DNA of 64,000 bases from Salinisphaera sp035690525 (GCF_035690525.1 NZ_DASSKM010000085.1:10867-74866), one strand, 5' to 3'; counted from the first letter of the stretch, positions 25,770-34,298 are shown. A program made the numbers and translations. The notes: a model not told the origin generated them from the letters alone.

Positions 25770-25824
25770 GCGCTAACGCCAAGTAGACGACATATATCTA
25801 GTCCTATATATATCCCATCCATAT
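25770..25824 (-). promoter_or_regulatory. cassette 5' core site and AT-rich upstream region of the CBASS genes
   Basis: GTTAGCGC (25777-25770, minus strand) matches the first bases of the CBASS cassette's own attC (GCGCTAAC), as expected at the upstream recombination point of an inserted cassette. No second attC half lies upstream, so it is a simple site. The next 45 bp are very AT-rich (repeated ATATATAG-like steps) and may hold the promoter. Confidence 0.55.
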
Positions 25825-26001
25825 CTATATATCTCCAACGATGCGAGCGGTCAGTTCGAACTCGGCCGCTATACCATAAGGCAGCACCCAGGCGCGTTCC
25901 GCCGGCTGCCAGCGTCCACCCGCTTGTCGGACCCGTTCTCGAAGGTCTCGTTCTTCGTAAGCGATTCGGACGAGCACGGGCTCATCTGTCGGCCGCTGCA
26001 T
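25825..26001 (-). CDS. small hypothetical protein, second of an overlapping pair
   Basis: 58 residues (MQRPTDEPVLVRIAYEERDL, then RERVRQAGGRWQPAERAWVL and ending IVGDI). The pattern RVRQAGGRW...RAWVLPYG recurs in small proteins I have seen annotated as hypothetical beside mobile elements; no function is known to me. The ATG shares its A with the stop of the preceding small gene (TGATG). It lies just upstream of the CBASS cassette in the same direction. Its GC content and codon use resemble the chromosome more than the cassette genes. Confidence 0.6.
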   Translation of the reverse strand: MQRPTDEPVLVRIAYEERDLRERVRQAGGRWQPAERAWVLPYGIAAEFELTARIVGDI

Positions 26002-26135
26002 CAAATGCTACTCCCGGCTATTCGCCCGGTATCGCTGTCGTAGCGATAGCGGACGCAAACCAGCCTGTCGCCATACTTCCGAACCAATTGTTTGGTCCCA
26101 TTCTGGCCCGGCTTGAGATGCAATCGGGTCTCCAC
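26001..26135 (-). CDS. small hypothetical protein, first of an overlapping pair, probably truncated
   Basis: 44 residues from a GTG at 26135. The start ETRLHLKPGQNGTKQLVRKY and GDRLVCVRYRYD is a conserved small-protein pattern whose members normally run on for about 15 more residues; here the tail is GRIAGSSI. It is followed by a one-base-overlapping second small gene. I know these pairs only as hypothetical proteins of accessory regions. The shortened end suggests mild decay. Confidence 0.55.
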   Translation of the reverse strand: METRLHLKPGQNGTKQLVRKYGDRLVCVRYRYDSDTGRIAGSSI

Positions 26136-26414
26136 GGCGTCCCCTCGCCTCGATCTTGATTCGACCGTACCCCGAACGCGCGGCTTATTGAAGCCGTTAA
26201 AGCGCGGTCAGTGCACTATACAATAATAACGTGTTGCAATAATTGAATTTTCAAGAATTGGAAATATGCACGCCGGTACCGCCGCCTCGCACCAATGCGC
26301 GACAAATGCTGAAGAAGTGGATCGACCGACACTACGTTGTCGCGGATGAGCCAGTCGCTCGGCGGCCACGCCTGGGCGGCGTTATGCCCCGCGCCATCGC
26401 GACACGCTGGAAGA
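26136..26414. other. intergenic region, no gene recognised
   Basis: Between the small-gene pair and the poxB stop. It contains an AT-rich patch near 26215-26275 and a short open frame (26243-26434, plus strand) of unconvincing composition. I see no gene, terminator or repeat that I can support. Confidence 0.4.
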
Positions 26415-28142
26415 CTACCGCCCCCACCAATTAGTCCGGCCCAAATCCACGACTTCATCGCCCCGCCCGTTCATGACCGCGCGCAGCATGTAGAGCGAGA
26501 AGCCGCGGGCCTGTTTGGCCTCGATCTTGGGCGGCATCGACAGTTCCTGTTTGGCGGTACGCACATCGACTACGACCGGGCCGTCGTGTTCGAAGGCGCG
26601 CTTGAGCGCTTCGTCGAGATCGGCCGAGGCGGTGACCTGGATACCGCGAATGCCGAGCGATTCGGCCAGTTTGGCGAAGTCGACCCGCGGAATGTCGGTG
26701 GTGGAATCGACATAACCGGCCGCTTTCATTTCCATGGCGACGAAGCCGAGCGATTCGTTGTTGTAGACGACGACCTTCACCGGCAGCTTCTCGACGGCCA
26801 GCGTGATCAGATCGCCCATGAGCATGGTCACACCGCCGTCGCCGGCCAGCGCCACCACCTGGCGTTCCGGATAGGCGACCTGCCAACCGAGCGCGGCCGG
26901 CACGGCCACCGCCATCGAACCGTGCATGAACGAGCCGGTCAACCTGCGTTCGCGGGTCATGTGAATATAGCGCGCGGCCCAGACGGTCGGCGTGCCCACA
27001 TCGGTGGTGAACACGGCGTCGTCGTGCGCCAGCGCCGAGACGCGGGCGGTCAGATACTGGGGGTGCAACGGCTGGTCGTCGGCGCGCGGCGTGGCCAGAT
27101 CGTCGAGATTTTCGCGCGCTTTCTTGTAGTGCGACTGGCAGGCGTCAAGAAACTTGGTGCTCGCGTTTTGTTCGAGTTTGGGAACGAGCGCCGCCAGCGT
27201 GGGCCCGATATCGCCGACCAGCCCCATCGTTAGCGGGCTGCGTCGGCCGAGGTGCGAGCCGCGGATATCGATTTGCACGATATGGCCGTGCGCGGGGAAG
27301 AATTCCCGGTACGGGAAGTTCGTGCCCAGCATGATCAGCAGATCGCATTCGCGCATGGCGTGATAGCCCGACGAGTAGCCGATCAGGCCGGTCATGCCGA
27401 CATCGTAGGGGTTGTCGTATTCCAGCGATTGCTTGCCGCGCAGCGCATGCACGATCGGCGCCTTGATGCGCTCGGCAAGGGCCAGCACTTCGTCGTGATA
27501 GCCCTCGCAGCCGTAACCGCCGAGAATGGTGATCTTCGACGCCGCGTTGAGATGCCCGGCCAACACGTCGAGCGCGTCGTTCGGCGGCACCACGCTCGGG
27601 CGCACCGGCGGCTGCCAGCGCAGCGAATGCTCGGGGGCTTCGGACAACGCCACATCGCCGGGCAACACGATGACCGATACCGAGCGGTTGACGATCGCGC
27701 TGCTCATCGCGGCTTCCAGCACCTGCGGTATCTGGTCCGGGTTGGAAATCAACTCGCAGTAATCGCTGCATTCGATAAACAGATTCTGCGGGTGCGTTTC
27801 CTGAAAATAGCCGAGCCCGATCTCGGATGATGGAATCTGGGCGGCCACGGCCAGCATCGGCACATTGGCGCGCTGGGCCTCGAACAGGCCGTTGATCAGA
27901 TGCAAATTGCCCGGCCCGCAGGAGCCGGCACAAACCGCCAATCCGCCATGCGCATCGGCCTCGCCGGCGGCCGCGAGTGCCGCGACCTCTTCGTGGCGCA
28001 CGCCGATCCAGCGGATTTTCTCCCGCCTGCGCAGCGCTTCGGTAAAGCCGTTGAGCGAATCGCCCGGCAGACCCCAGACGTTCGCTACGCCGGCCTGGAT
28101 GAGCAGATCGGCCAGCACATCGGCGATCGTGTTCTTGGCCAT
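26415..28142 (-). CDS. poxB: thiamine-diphosphate-dependent pyruvate oxidase/dehydrogenase (quinone), PoxB
   Basis: 575 residues, the length of E. coli PoxB (572). The N-terminal TPP-binding domain has the catalytic Glu in VRHEEVAALAA and AGSCGPGNLHLINGLF; the central FAD domain includes HALRGKQSLEYDNPYDVGMT; the C-terminal TPP motif is GDGGVTMLMGDLITLAVE to VVYNN. The enzyme is a peripheral membrane flavoprotein that oxidises pyruvate to acetate and CO2, passing electrons to ubiquinone. It is divergent from aguR. The C-terminal tail (MLRAVMNGRGDEVVDL) resembles the lipid-binding region of PoxB. Confidence 0.92.
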   Translation of the reverse strand: MAKNTIADVLADLLIQAGVANVWGLPGDSLNGFTEALRRREKIRWIGVRHEEVAALAAAGEADAHGGLAVCAGSCGPGNLHLINGLFEAQRANVPMLAVAAQIPSSEIGLGYFQETHPQNLFIECSDYCELISNPDQIPQVLEAAMSSAIVNRSVSVIVLPGDVALSEAPEHSLRWQPPVRPSVVPPNDALDVLAGHLNAASKITILGGYGCEGYHDEVLALAERIKAPIVHALRGKQSLEYDNPYDVGMTGLIGYSSGYHAMRECDLLIMLGTNFPYREFFPAHGHIVQIDIRGSHLGRRSPLTMGLVGDIGPTLAALVPKLEQNASTKFLDACQSHYKKARENLDDLATPRADDQPLHPQYLTARVSALAHDDAVFTTDVGTPTVWAARYIHMTRERRLTGSFMHGSMAVAVPAALGWQVAYPERQVVALAGDGGVTMLMGDLITLAVEKLPVKVVVYNNESLGFVAMEMKAAGYVDSTTDIPRVDFAKLAESLGIRGIQVTASADLDEALKRAFEHDGPVVVDVRTAKQELSMPPKIEAKQARGFSLYMLRAVMNGRGDEVVDLGRTNWWGR

Positions 28143-28272
28143 CGACGAAATCCTTGTCGCGGTGCCGGCGTCGCGCCGGCGCCTGAATGAATGACTTTAT
28201 CCTACCCGGGCCGGCCGCCGTTGGGCGATCGTCGCGGCCGAAACATCGATCGGCCCGGTAATATCCAGTATT

Positions 28273-28290
28273 TGACTGAATATTCAGTCA
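28273..28290. promoter_or_regulatory. TetR-type operator upstream of aguR
   Basis: A perfect 18-bp palindrome, TGACTGAATATTCAGTCA, lies about 100 bp before the aguR start and 130 bp before the divergent poxB start. Size and symmetry are typical of TetR-family sites, so autoregulation of the agu operon by AguR is likely. Confidence 0.75.
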
Positions 28291-28388
28291 GTATGATAAT
28301 CGATGCCAGAGCGGCGTTCGAATGGCGCATGAACGGCCCTCAAGCGCCCTGCAATTACCCTGACCATTATCTTGGGAATCGACTTGCC

Positions 28389-28997
28389 ATGACCCGCCGG
28401 CCCGATAGTGACGAAGCCCGGACGCGTATCGTGGCGGCGGCCGTACGCTGCCTGGCCCGGCACGGCGTGCGCGGTTTGCGCATGGCGGATATCGGGCGCG
28501 AGGCCGGCGTGTCCTCGGGCCTGCTGTATTACCATTTCGCCAATCGCGACGGCCTGCTCGCCGCGACCCTGGCCCACGTCAACGATACGGCCGCAGCCGG
28601 CCGGGCGCGCGCGGCCGGCGATGGGCGCGATGCGCTGATCGATAACCTGGTAGACGAAATCTCGGATGACCCCGAGGTACGCGATCACGCCGCCGCCTGG
28701 CACGAAATCAATGCATCGGCGGTCTTCGACAGCGCCCTGGCCGCGCATCTGCGCGCCACCACGGCCGACTGGCAGCGGCGCATCGCCGACGGCCTGATGC
28801 AGACCGCCGGCAAAACCGCGCCACCGAACCGGCAAGCCGCCGATGCCCAGGCGGCGATCGCCACGGCCTTGGTCGACGGCCTGTCGCAGCGCTGGCTCAC
28901 CGGCCGCCTGTCCACGGACGAGGCGCGCGCCCTGCTACGCCGCGCCCTGATCCGGCAATTCGGCGGCGATGCCGCCGGGAGTACCCCATGCAACTGA
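28389..28997 (+). CDS. aguR: TetR-family regulator of the agmatine operon (AguR-like)
   Basis: 202 residues from ATG 28389; the frame is open further upstream but the operator lies there and the HTH starts soon after this Met. The N-terminal TetR helix-turn-helix is clear (RIVAAAVRCLARHGVRGL, ADIGREAGVSSGLLYYHF). The ligand-binding C-terminal domain is helical. The gene overlaps aguB by 10 bases, and the order aguR-aguB-aguA is that of Pseudomonas, where the TetR-type AguR represses the operon and is relieved by agmatine or N-carbamoylputrescine. An 18-bp palindrome upstream is the probable operator. Confidence 0.85.
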   Translation: MTRRPDSDEARTRIVAAAVRCLARHGVRGLRMADIGREAGVSSGLLYYHFANRDGLLAATLAHVNDTAAAGRARAAGDGRDALIDNLVDEISDDPEVRDHAAAWHEINASAVFDSALAAHLRATTADWQRRIADGLMQTAGKTAPPNRQAADAQAAIATALVDGLSQRWLTGRLSTDEARALLRRALIRQFGGDAAGSTPCN

Positions 28998-29974
28998 TTC
29001 AGAACACGAACCCGCCCCTTTCACCGGCCCGCGCCAAGCCGTCGCCGCGCGCACCGCTGCGCGTAGCACTGGTGCAGCACGCCTGGCGCGCCGATCGCGA
29101 CAAGCTCGTCGCCGCGCTGGACGCCGCCATCGGCCGCGCCGCCGAAGCCGGCGCCGCGGCGGTGTTTATGCCGGAAATCACGCTCATGCGCTACCCGGCC
29201 GACCGGCGCGCGACGGGCACCGCGGCCGACGGCGCCGAGGATCTGGAAACCGGGCCGACGATGACCTTCGCCCGCGACGCCGCGCGGCGCCACGGTGTGG
29301 CGGTGCACGCATCGCTCTATCAGCGCGCCGAGGGCGCGGACGGGCTCGGGCTGAACACCGCCATCCTGGTCGCCCCCGACGGCACGCTGATCGGCGCCAC
29401 CCATAAACTGCATATCCCGGTCACCGAAGGCTATTTCGAGAACACTTATTTTCGCGAAGGTCCAGCCGACGACCCCTACCCGGTCTATCGCCACGGCGCG
29501 CTGGCCGATGCCGCGATCGGCTTGCCGACCTGCTGGGACGAATGGTTCCCCGAGGTCGCCCGTGCCTATTCGCTCGGCGGCGCGGAGATCCTGGTCTACC
29601 CGACCGCGATCGGTTCCGAACCGGATTTCCCCGATTTCGACACCCAACCGCTGTGGCGCCAGGTAATCGTGGCCAACGGCATCACGGCAGGCACGTTCAT
29701 GATCGTGCCCAACCGCATCGGCGACGAAGGTCGGCTGACCTTCTACGGCAGCTCGTTCATCTCCGATCCCTACGGCCGGGTGCTGGTCGCCGCGCCGCGC
29801 GATGCCGAAGCGATTCTGGTGGCCGATCTCGATCTGGATCAGCGGCGCGACTGGCTGACGCTGTTCCCGTTTCTGGCGACCCGGCGCCCGGACACCTACG
29901 GCGCGCTGACCGCGCCGGTCGCCGCCGACCGGCCGCTCGGCGGGCCGGCTGCCGAGGGCGATGGCGATGAGTGA
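28988..29974 (+). CDS. aguB: N-carbamoylputrescine amidohydrolase
   Basis: 328 residues of the nitrilase superfamily. The Glu-Lys-Cys triad is visible: Glu in FMPEITLMRYP, Lys in THKLHIPVTEGYFE and Cys in IGLPTCWDEWFPEVARAY, the last being the AguB-type CWDEWFPE signature. The FENTYFREG segment is also typical. It hydrolyses N-carbamoylputrescine to putrescine, CO2 and ammonia. It overlaps aguR (10 bases) and aguA (14 bases), so the three are translationally coupled. The C-terminal 15 residues (PLGGPAAEGDGDE) form a loose extension. Confidence 0.93.
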   Translation: MQLIQNTNPPLSPARAKPSPRAPLRVALVQHAWRADRDKLVAALDAAIGRAAEAGAAAVFMPEITLMRYPADRRATGTAADGAEDLETGPTMTFARDAARRHGVAVHASLYQRAEGADGLGLNTAILVAPDGTLIGATHKLHIPVTEGYFENTYFREGPADDPYPVYRHGALADAAIGLPTCWDEWFPEVARAYSLGGAEILVYPTAIGSEPDFPDFDTQPLWRQVIVANGITAGTFMIVPNRIGDEGRLTFYGSSFISDPYGRVLVAAPRDAEAILVADLDLDQRRDWLTLFPFLATRRPDTYGALTAPVAADRPLGGPAAEGDGDE

Positions 29975-31157
29975 GGTCGTCACCGGCTGGCGGATGCCGG
30001 CCGAAACCGTGGCGCAAGCCCGGGTCTGGATGGGTTTTCCGCCGGTCGGGCCGACCGCCGGCGAAAACGCCGACGACATAGCCGAGGCTCGACGCGCCTG
30101 GGCCGCCGTGGCCCACGCCATCGCCGAGTTCCAGCCGGTGACGATGCTGGTCGACCCGGCCGATGAGGACATCGCGCCGCGCTATGTCTCGGCGGCGGTC
30201 GAACGCGTGACCGTGCCGCTCGACGATGCCTGGCTGCGCGATATTGGGCCGAGTTTCGTGCTCGATGACGACGGCGCGCTGGGTGCGGTGAACTGGCGCT
30301 TCAACGGTTGGGGCCGGCGCGAATGGGCGCGCTGGGAACGCGACGATCGCGTGGCGAGCACGATCGCGCGCCTCGCCGGCGCGGCGCGTATCGATTCCGA
30401 TCTGGTCAACGAGGGCGGCGGCATCGCCGTCGACGGCGCCGGCACGGTGTTGCTCACCGACACGGTCCAACGCGATCCGCGCCGCAACCCCAGGCTTTCG
30501 CGGGCGGACGTGGAAGCCGAAATGGCCCGCACGCTCGGCGCCGATCACGCCATCTGGCTGGCCCGTGGGCTACACCGCGACGCCGAGCGCTTTGGCACCT
30601 TCGGCCATGTCGACATCGTGGCCGCGCTGGCCTCGCCGGAGTGCGTGGTCGTACACGACCAGCGCGATCCCGGCCACCCCGATCACGCGATCAGCCGCGA
30701 AACTAAGCGCGTATTCGAATCGGCCGCCACGGCCGCCGGCGGTGCCTGGCGCATCGCGGCCTTGCCCGCGCCGCGGCGGCTGCGCGATGCCCACGGCTTC
30801 GTCGACTACAGCTATATCAATCATCTGCCGATCAACGGGGCGGTGATCGTGGGCACCTTCGACGACCCGGCCGACGCCGAAGCCCGCTCGATTCTGGCCG
30901 AGCTGTATCCGGGCCGGCGCATCGTCGGCGTGGACGCCCGCGCGATCTTCGCGCGCGGCGGCGGCGTCCACTGTATTACGCAGCAACAGCCTCGGAGCAC
31001 ACAGGCGCAGGTTGGGGCCTGTTGCCGCTTCATACGACGCCGCGCCGGCGGCCGCCCGAATGTATTCGAGCTGTCGCAAGACAAGGCGCAGCGGGCGTAC
31101 GGTAGTCATTCTACCGTAGCGCGCTGCAACGCTAGATTGCGGCCCATAAATAATTAA
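29961..31157 (+). CDS. aguA: agmatine deiminase with repeat-derived C-terminal extension
   Basis: 398 residues; family members are about 345-370. The guanidine-modifying fold is clear: DDAWLRDIGPSFVLDD, the NEGGGI segment, GHVDIVAAL with the catalytic His, and the C-terminal GGGVHCITQQQP with the nucleophilic Cys. It converts agmatine to N-carbamoylputrescine and ammonia for AguB. After QQQP, where the protein normally ends within a few residues, the frame continues about 54 codons into an intergenic structured repeat (CCRFIRRRAGGRPN). The native stop appears to have been lost when the repeat inserted. Confidence 0.92.
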   Translation: MAMSEVVTGWRMPAETVAQARVWMGFPPVGPTAGENADDIAEARRAWAAVAHAIAEFQPVTMLVDPADEDIAPRYVSAAVERVTVPLDDAWLRDIGPSFVLDDDGALGAVNWRFNGWGRREWARWERDDRVASTIARLAGAARIDSDLVNEGGGIAVDGAGTVLLTDTVQRDPRRNPRLSRADVEAEMARTLGADHAIWLARGLHRDAERFGTFGHVDIVAALASPECVVVHDQRDPGHPDHAISRETKRVFESAATAAGGAWRIAALPAPRRLRDAHGFVDYSYINHLPINGAVIVGTFDDPADAEARSILAELYPGRRIVGVDARAIFARGGGVHCITQQQPRSTQAQVGACCRFIRRRAGGRPNVFELSQDKAQRAYGSHSTVARCNARLRPINN

Positions 31158-31310
31158 CATGGGGCCCCCGGCCCTTCGGGTTGCGGCCCCAAATCGCGCC
31201 ATCCGGCGTTGCAGAGCTTGACCGCAGAATGACTGCGGTCGGCGCTCTGCGCCTTGGCTGACACGATTTGGGGTTGCAACGCGGTGCCGTATGAAACGGC
31301 AACAAGCCCT
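31014..31310. repeat. inverted pair of structured intergenic repeats
   Basis: Copy B (31206-31310, plus) has GCGTTGCAG, a hairpin GACCGCAG-AATGA-CTGCGGTC, CTGCGCCTTG and a tail GCCGTATGAAACGGCAACA. Copy A (31014-31132) is the same order on the minus strand, with hairpin CTACGGTAG/CTACCGTA around the same AATGA loop, CTGCGCCTTG and CGTATGAAGCGGCAACAGGC. Copy B is also nested in CCCCAAATCG/CGATTTGGGG. A third, tail-only copy is at 34314-34345. Confidence 0.8.
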
Positions 31311-31951
31311 GGCTAGGGAACAATTGATTTTTATTCACCCAACGCATGCCCGAGGATCGAAGCCCCAAGACCCGGCTGTCCGCGCGGGCCTTCTACCCGA
31401 GCGCGCGCTATGGCGGCGGGCAGGAGATGAACCGGCCTGCTGATCTCGCTGTGGCGATCCGGCGCGGCCGCCGATATCGCGGTACTGTGCTCGCTGTTTG
31501 CCTACGGCCAGGTCCGGCGGGAAATCCTGGCGTTCGAATCGGGATGGGCGGCGGGGGTATCCCCCGCCGCCCGATACCGAGCCGGACCACCCGCCGCATG
31601 GGACCGCGACGACGGCAAGCCAGCCCGATACTCTGCGCCCCGGCCGACGCGCCGATACCCGGTCGGCGCGTCGTCTGGCAACGGCTTGGACAGCGACGTT
31701 ATCAGCCGCTCGCGATCTCGCCAAACACGAATCGAAAGAGGATTACCGAGCCGACGCCCGCGTGCGGGCACGCCAAGGGCTTTGCGCTAAAAACAAGCCG
31801 GGTATCGTCCATTCAACCACGCGTATCAGCGCTTGGGCGAAACTCTGATATGGCTGTCGAAATACCCTCTTTTTGGTTATTCGGATAACCACGAACCCCG
31901 GCGCAACGATAACAGGGCCCGCGAGGCGTCGATGGCCGTTGGAAACAGAGT
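31311..31951. other. intergenic region with possible gene debris
   Basis: About 640 bases between the repeat pair and panE. Several frames are open, but all are Arg/Pro-rich and show no domain. A stretch on the plus strand (31439-31550) reading LLISLWRSGAAADIAVLCSL has protein-like character and may be a fragment of a lost gene. A small palindrome, GGTTAT-TCGG-ATAACC, at about 31876-31891 precedes panE and could be an operator. Confidence 0.4.
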
Positions 31952-32866
31952 ATGCATGAAGCAACGAACATTGGCGCAGACGACGACGGCACGCACTGGC
32001 ATCTGGTGGGCGCCGGCCGCGTCGGCACATTGGCCGCTTTCTACCTGCGCCGGGCGGGCATCGGGATCACCATCGTTCGCCCGGGCCCGGCGCATCGTCG
32101 CCAAATCAGGCTGGTTTTCGACCGCGCCGAGGGTGTGCGGCGTCACGAGTTCGACTTGCCCGTGCAGCCGCCCGCCGAATGCCCGCCGGTCTCGCGGCTC
32201 ATCGTCGCCTGTAAAACGCCCTACTCCGCGGCGGCGCTCGGGCGCGTACGGCTGACCGACGACGCCACCGTGATTCGTCTGCAAAACGGACTCGGCAGCC
32301 TGGACGGTCGGTTGGCCGCAGGCCAGCGCCTGATCGAGGGGGTAACGACAAGCGCCGTGATGAGCGCGGCCGACGGCGCCGTGCGGGTCGTGGCCGAGAA
32401 CACGACGACGTTCGGCGGCGGGCCGCGCCCGCCCTGGTTCGACGCGCTGGCCGCCGGCTGGCCGGGCTTGGCGTGGGCCGAGGACGTTCGGCCGGCGCAA
32501 TGGCGCAAGCTGGTGGTCAACGCCGCGCTCAATCCGTTGACGGCGATCGACGACGTGGCCAACGGCGCTCTGCTCGAGCGCGCCGATCTGTACGCCGAGA
32601 TGACCGCGCTAATCGACGAGGCCGACGCGCTGCTCGCCCGGTTGGATCCGAACTGGCCGGGAAATTCACACGAGCGGGTCGCCGCCGTGGTTTCGGCCAC
32701 GGCGGCCAACACGTCGTCGATGCGGGCCGATATTCATGCCGGCGCGGTCACCGAAATCGAATCCATCAACGGTTGGCTGCTGCGTCAGGGCACATCGCTG
32801 GGCATGGCGCTACCGGCCCATGCGCGCGTTGCCGAGCGCATTCGCGCAATGGCCGCCAACGCGTAA
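31952..32866 (+). CDS. 2-dehydropantoate 2-reductase family protein (PanE/ApbA)
   Basis: 304 residues. The N-terminal Rossmann motif is HLVGAGRVGTLAAFYLRRAG; the C-terminal domain has the catalytic Lys in WRKLVVNAALNPLTA and the substrate-binding NTSSMRADIHAG and EIESINGWLLRQG segments. PanE reduces ketopantoate to pantoate with NADPH in pantothenate and CoA synthesis. Many relatives act on other 2-keto acids, so the exact substrate is uncertain and I leave the symbol empty. It stands alone, convergent with the DUF1479 gene 57 bp away. Confidence 0.85.
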   Translation: MHEATNIGADDDGTHWHLVGAGRVGTLAAFYLRRAGIGITIVRPGPAHRRQIRLVFDRAEGVRRHEFDLPVQPPAECPPVSRLIVACKTPYSAAALGRVRLTDDATVIRLQNGLGSLDGRLAAGQRLIEGVTTSAVMSAADGAVRVVAENTTTFGGGPRPPWFDALAAGWPGLAWAEDVRPAQWRKLVVNAALNPLTAIDDVANGALLERADLYAEMTALIDEADALLARLDPNWPGNSHERVAAVVSATAANTSSMRADIHAGAVTEIESINGWLLRQGTSLGMALPAHARVAERIRAMAANA

Positions 32867-32922
32867 TCCCAATACGGGCTTACCGGGCGTCCGAAGCAGG
32901 CCGGGCCGCGACGGCGCCCAGG

Positions 32923-34191
32923 CTACGCGCCCAGCCCGAGACCCTGTCGTCCGCAACGATTGAGCGCATCGGCCGTAAAACGATTTTTCCAATCGGCCTC
33001 GTAGTGCTCGTCGGGAAAATCGCCGGGCGAATGGCCCCGCGCCAGGGCGTGGCGCACACGCTCGGCATAAGCGGCGTTGCGATCGCACCACGGCGCGGCC
33101 GGGATATACATGACATTGCTCCAGCCTTGCTGATTCTCGACCGGCGCCACCGCATGGATAACGTCGCAGTGCCACCACACCGAATCGCCGGCCCGCAGCG
33201 TCGGGATACTGGTCAGGGCCCGCATCAGCAGCGGATGCCACGTCTGGCTGATCGGCAGCACGCGATGCGGGATCGCGCCGCACAGTGAATCCTCGGGCAC
33301 GTCGGCCAGCAACGGGCGCAGCAGGACATAGATGATCGCGGCCGGAATCGGCACCGTATGCAGACACCCCTGGCCGGCCGGAATGTCGGACAGCGCCGTC
33401 CAGCCCTGGAACGTGCGAAACGCCGAACACATGGTCGAGCTTTCGTATTCGTCGATCTCGGCCCGCCAGGCCGCGTCCCATGGATCATAGCGATCGAAAC
33501 GGTGGTTGAGCACATGCCGGTAGACCGCCTGGTAGGCGGGGTGCAGCCAGCGCTCGATCGCGCCGGAATCGACGTGCGCGCCGAGGCCGTCCGAGTCGGT
33601 GCCCGGCGGCCGGCGTCGTACCCGGTCCGGGTACAGCAGGTTACGATCGGGATCGAACCATTGCCGACCGTCGGACTGGCAGGTCCAGAGCCGGTTCATG
33701 AACGACTGCACCGCGGCCATGCGCTCATCCTGGCGGGCTTCCATCTGCGGCTGCGACCAGTAGACCGGCAGAATCGGCGGCCGGGACGCCGAGAGGCTGC
33801 CGAAGAAATCGTCGCCCGGCCCGCGATATATCCGGTCGAAATCGTTGTCGTCGAGATAGGCCACCAGGCGCTGATCCCACTCGCGGGCGCGCTGATGGGG
33901 GAAATGATTGCGGATCACGGCGCAACCACGGCGTCGAATCCGTTGTCTTTCGGCTTCGCCGACCCGGCCCGCGGCCAAGTCGTCGTAATCGATCTCGGGC
34001 CAGATATCGCGCCCTTCGGCCCGGGCCTGTTCGATATCCGCGATTTCCTGCGCAACAAACGTCTCGACGTCGGCGAACAACGACTCGACATCGCCGATCT
34101 TGTCGCGCGCGGCCTGTTTCAGCGCACGAATCTCACCGGGGACATCGGAAGGCAGACGTGCCGCCGCGACACGCAACTCGGGATTGGCCAT
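32923..34191 (-). CDS. DUF1479 family protein (YbiU-like), probable Fe(II)/2-oxoglutarate oxygenase fold
   Basis: 422 residues, the usual DUF1479 length. A possible metal site is GAHVDSGAIERW (His-x-Asp) with a distal His in WWHCDVIHAVAPV, and an Arg follows in the RNAAYAERVR segment. Conserved motifs include RRRGCAVIRNHFP and YWSQPQMEARQDERM. The family is widespread in bacteria and fungi and its substrate is not known. The upstream region faces the ROK regulator gene divergently (107 bp), so regulation by that protein is possible. Confidence 0.85.
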   Translation of the reverse strand: MANPELRVAAARLPSDVPGEIRALKQAARDKIGDVESLFADVETFVAQEIADIEQARAEGRDIWPEIDYDDLAAGRVGEAERQRIRRRGCAVIRNHFPHQRAREWDQRLVAYLDDNDFDRIYRGPGDDFFGSLSASRPPILPVYWSQPQMEARQDERMAAVQSFMNRLWTCQSDGRQWFDPDRNLLYPDRVRRRPPGTDSDGLGAHVDSGAIERWLHPAYQAVYRHVLNHRFDRYDPWDAAWRAEIDEYESSTMCSAFRTFQGWTALSDIPAGQGCLHTVPIPAAIIYVLLRPLLADVPEDSLCGAIPHRVLPISQTWHPLLMRALTSIPTLRAGDSVWWHCDVIHAVAPVENQQGWSNVMYIPAAPWCDRNAAYAERVRHALARGHSPGDFPDEHYEADWKNRFTADALNRCGRQGLGLGA

Positions 34192-34298
34192 GCGGTTCCT
34201 CCTCTCTTTTTGTAAGCACTACTAACAACTAAAACGAAGCATAGCCGCCGCCGATGATTGCTGTCACGCTTTCGGCACCCGAGTAAGACAAAAGCACA

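Noticed and set aside
24151..25777. Interpreting the CD-NTase alone as a minimal nucleotidyltransferase toxin (MNT-like)
   Set aside because: The protein is about 290 residues with the full CD-NTase lid and is coupled to a Cap15-like effector, not to a HEPN protein.
31346..31888. 180-codon plus-strand open frame between aguA and panE
   Set aside because: Composition is Arg/Pro-rich, no motif, no ribosome site; treated as non-coding or gene debris.
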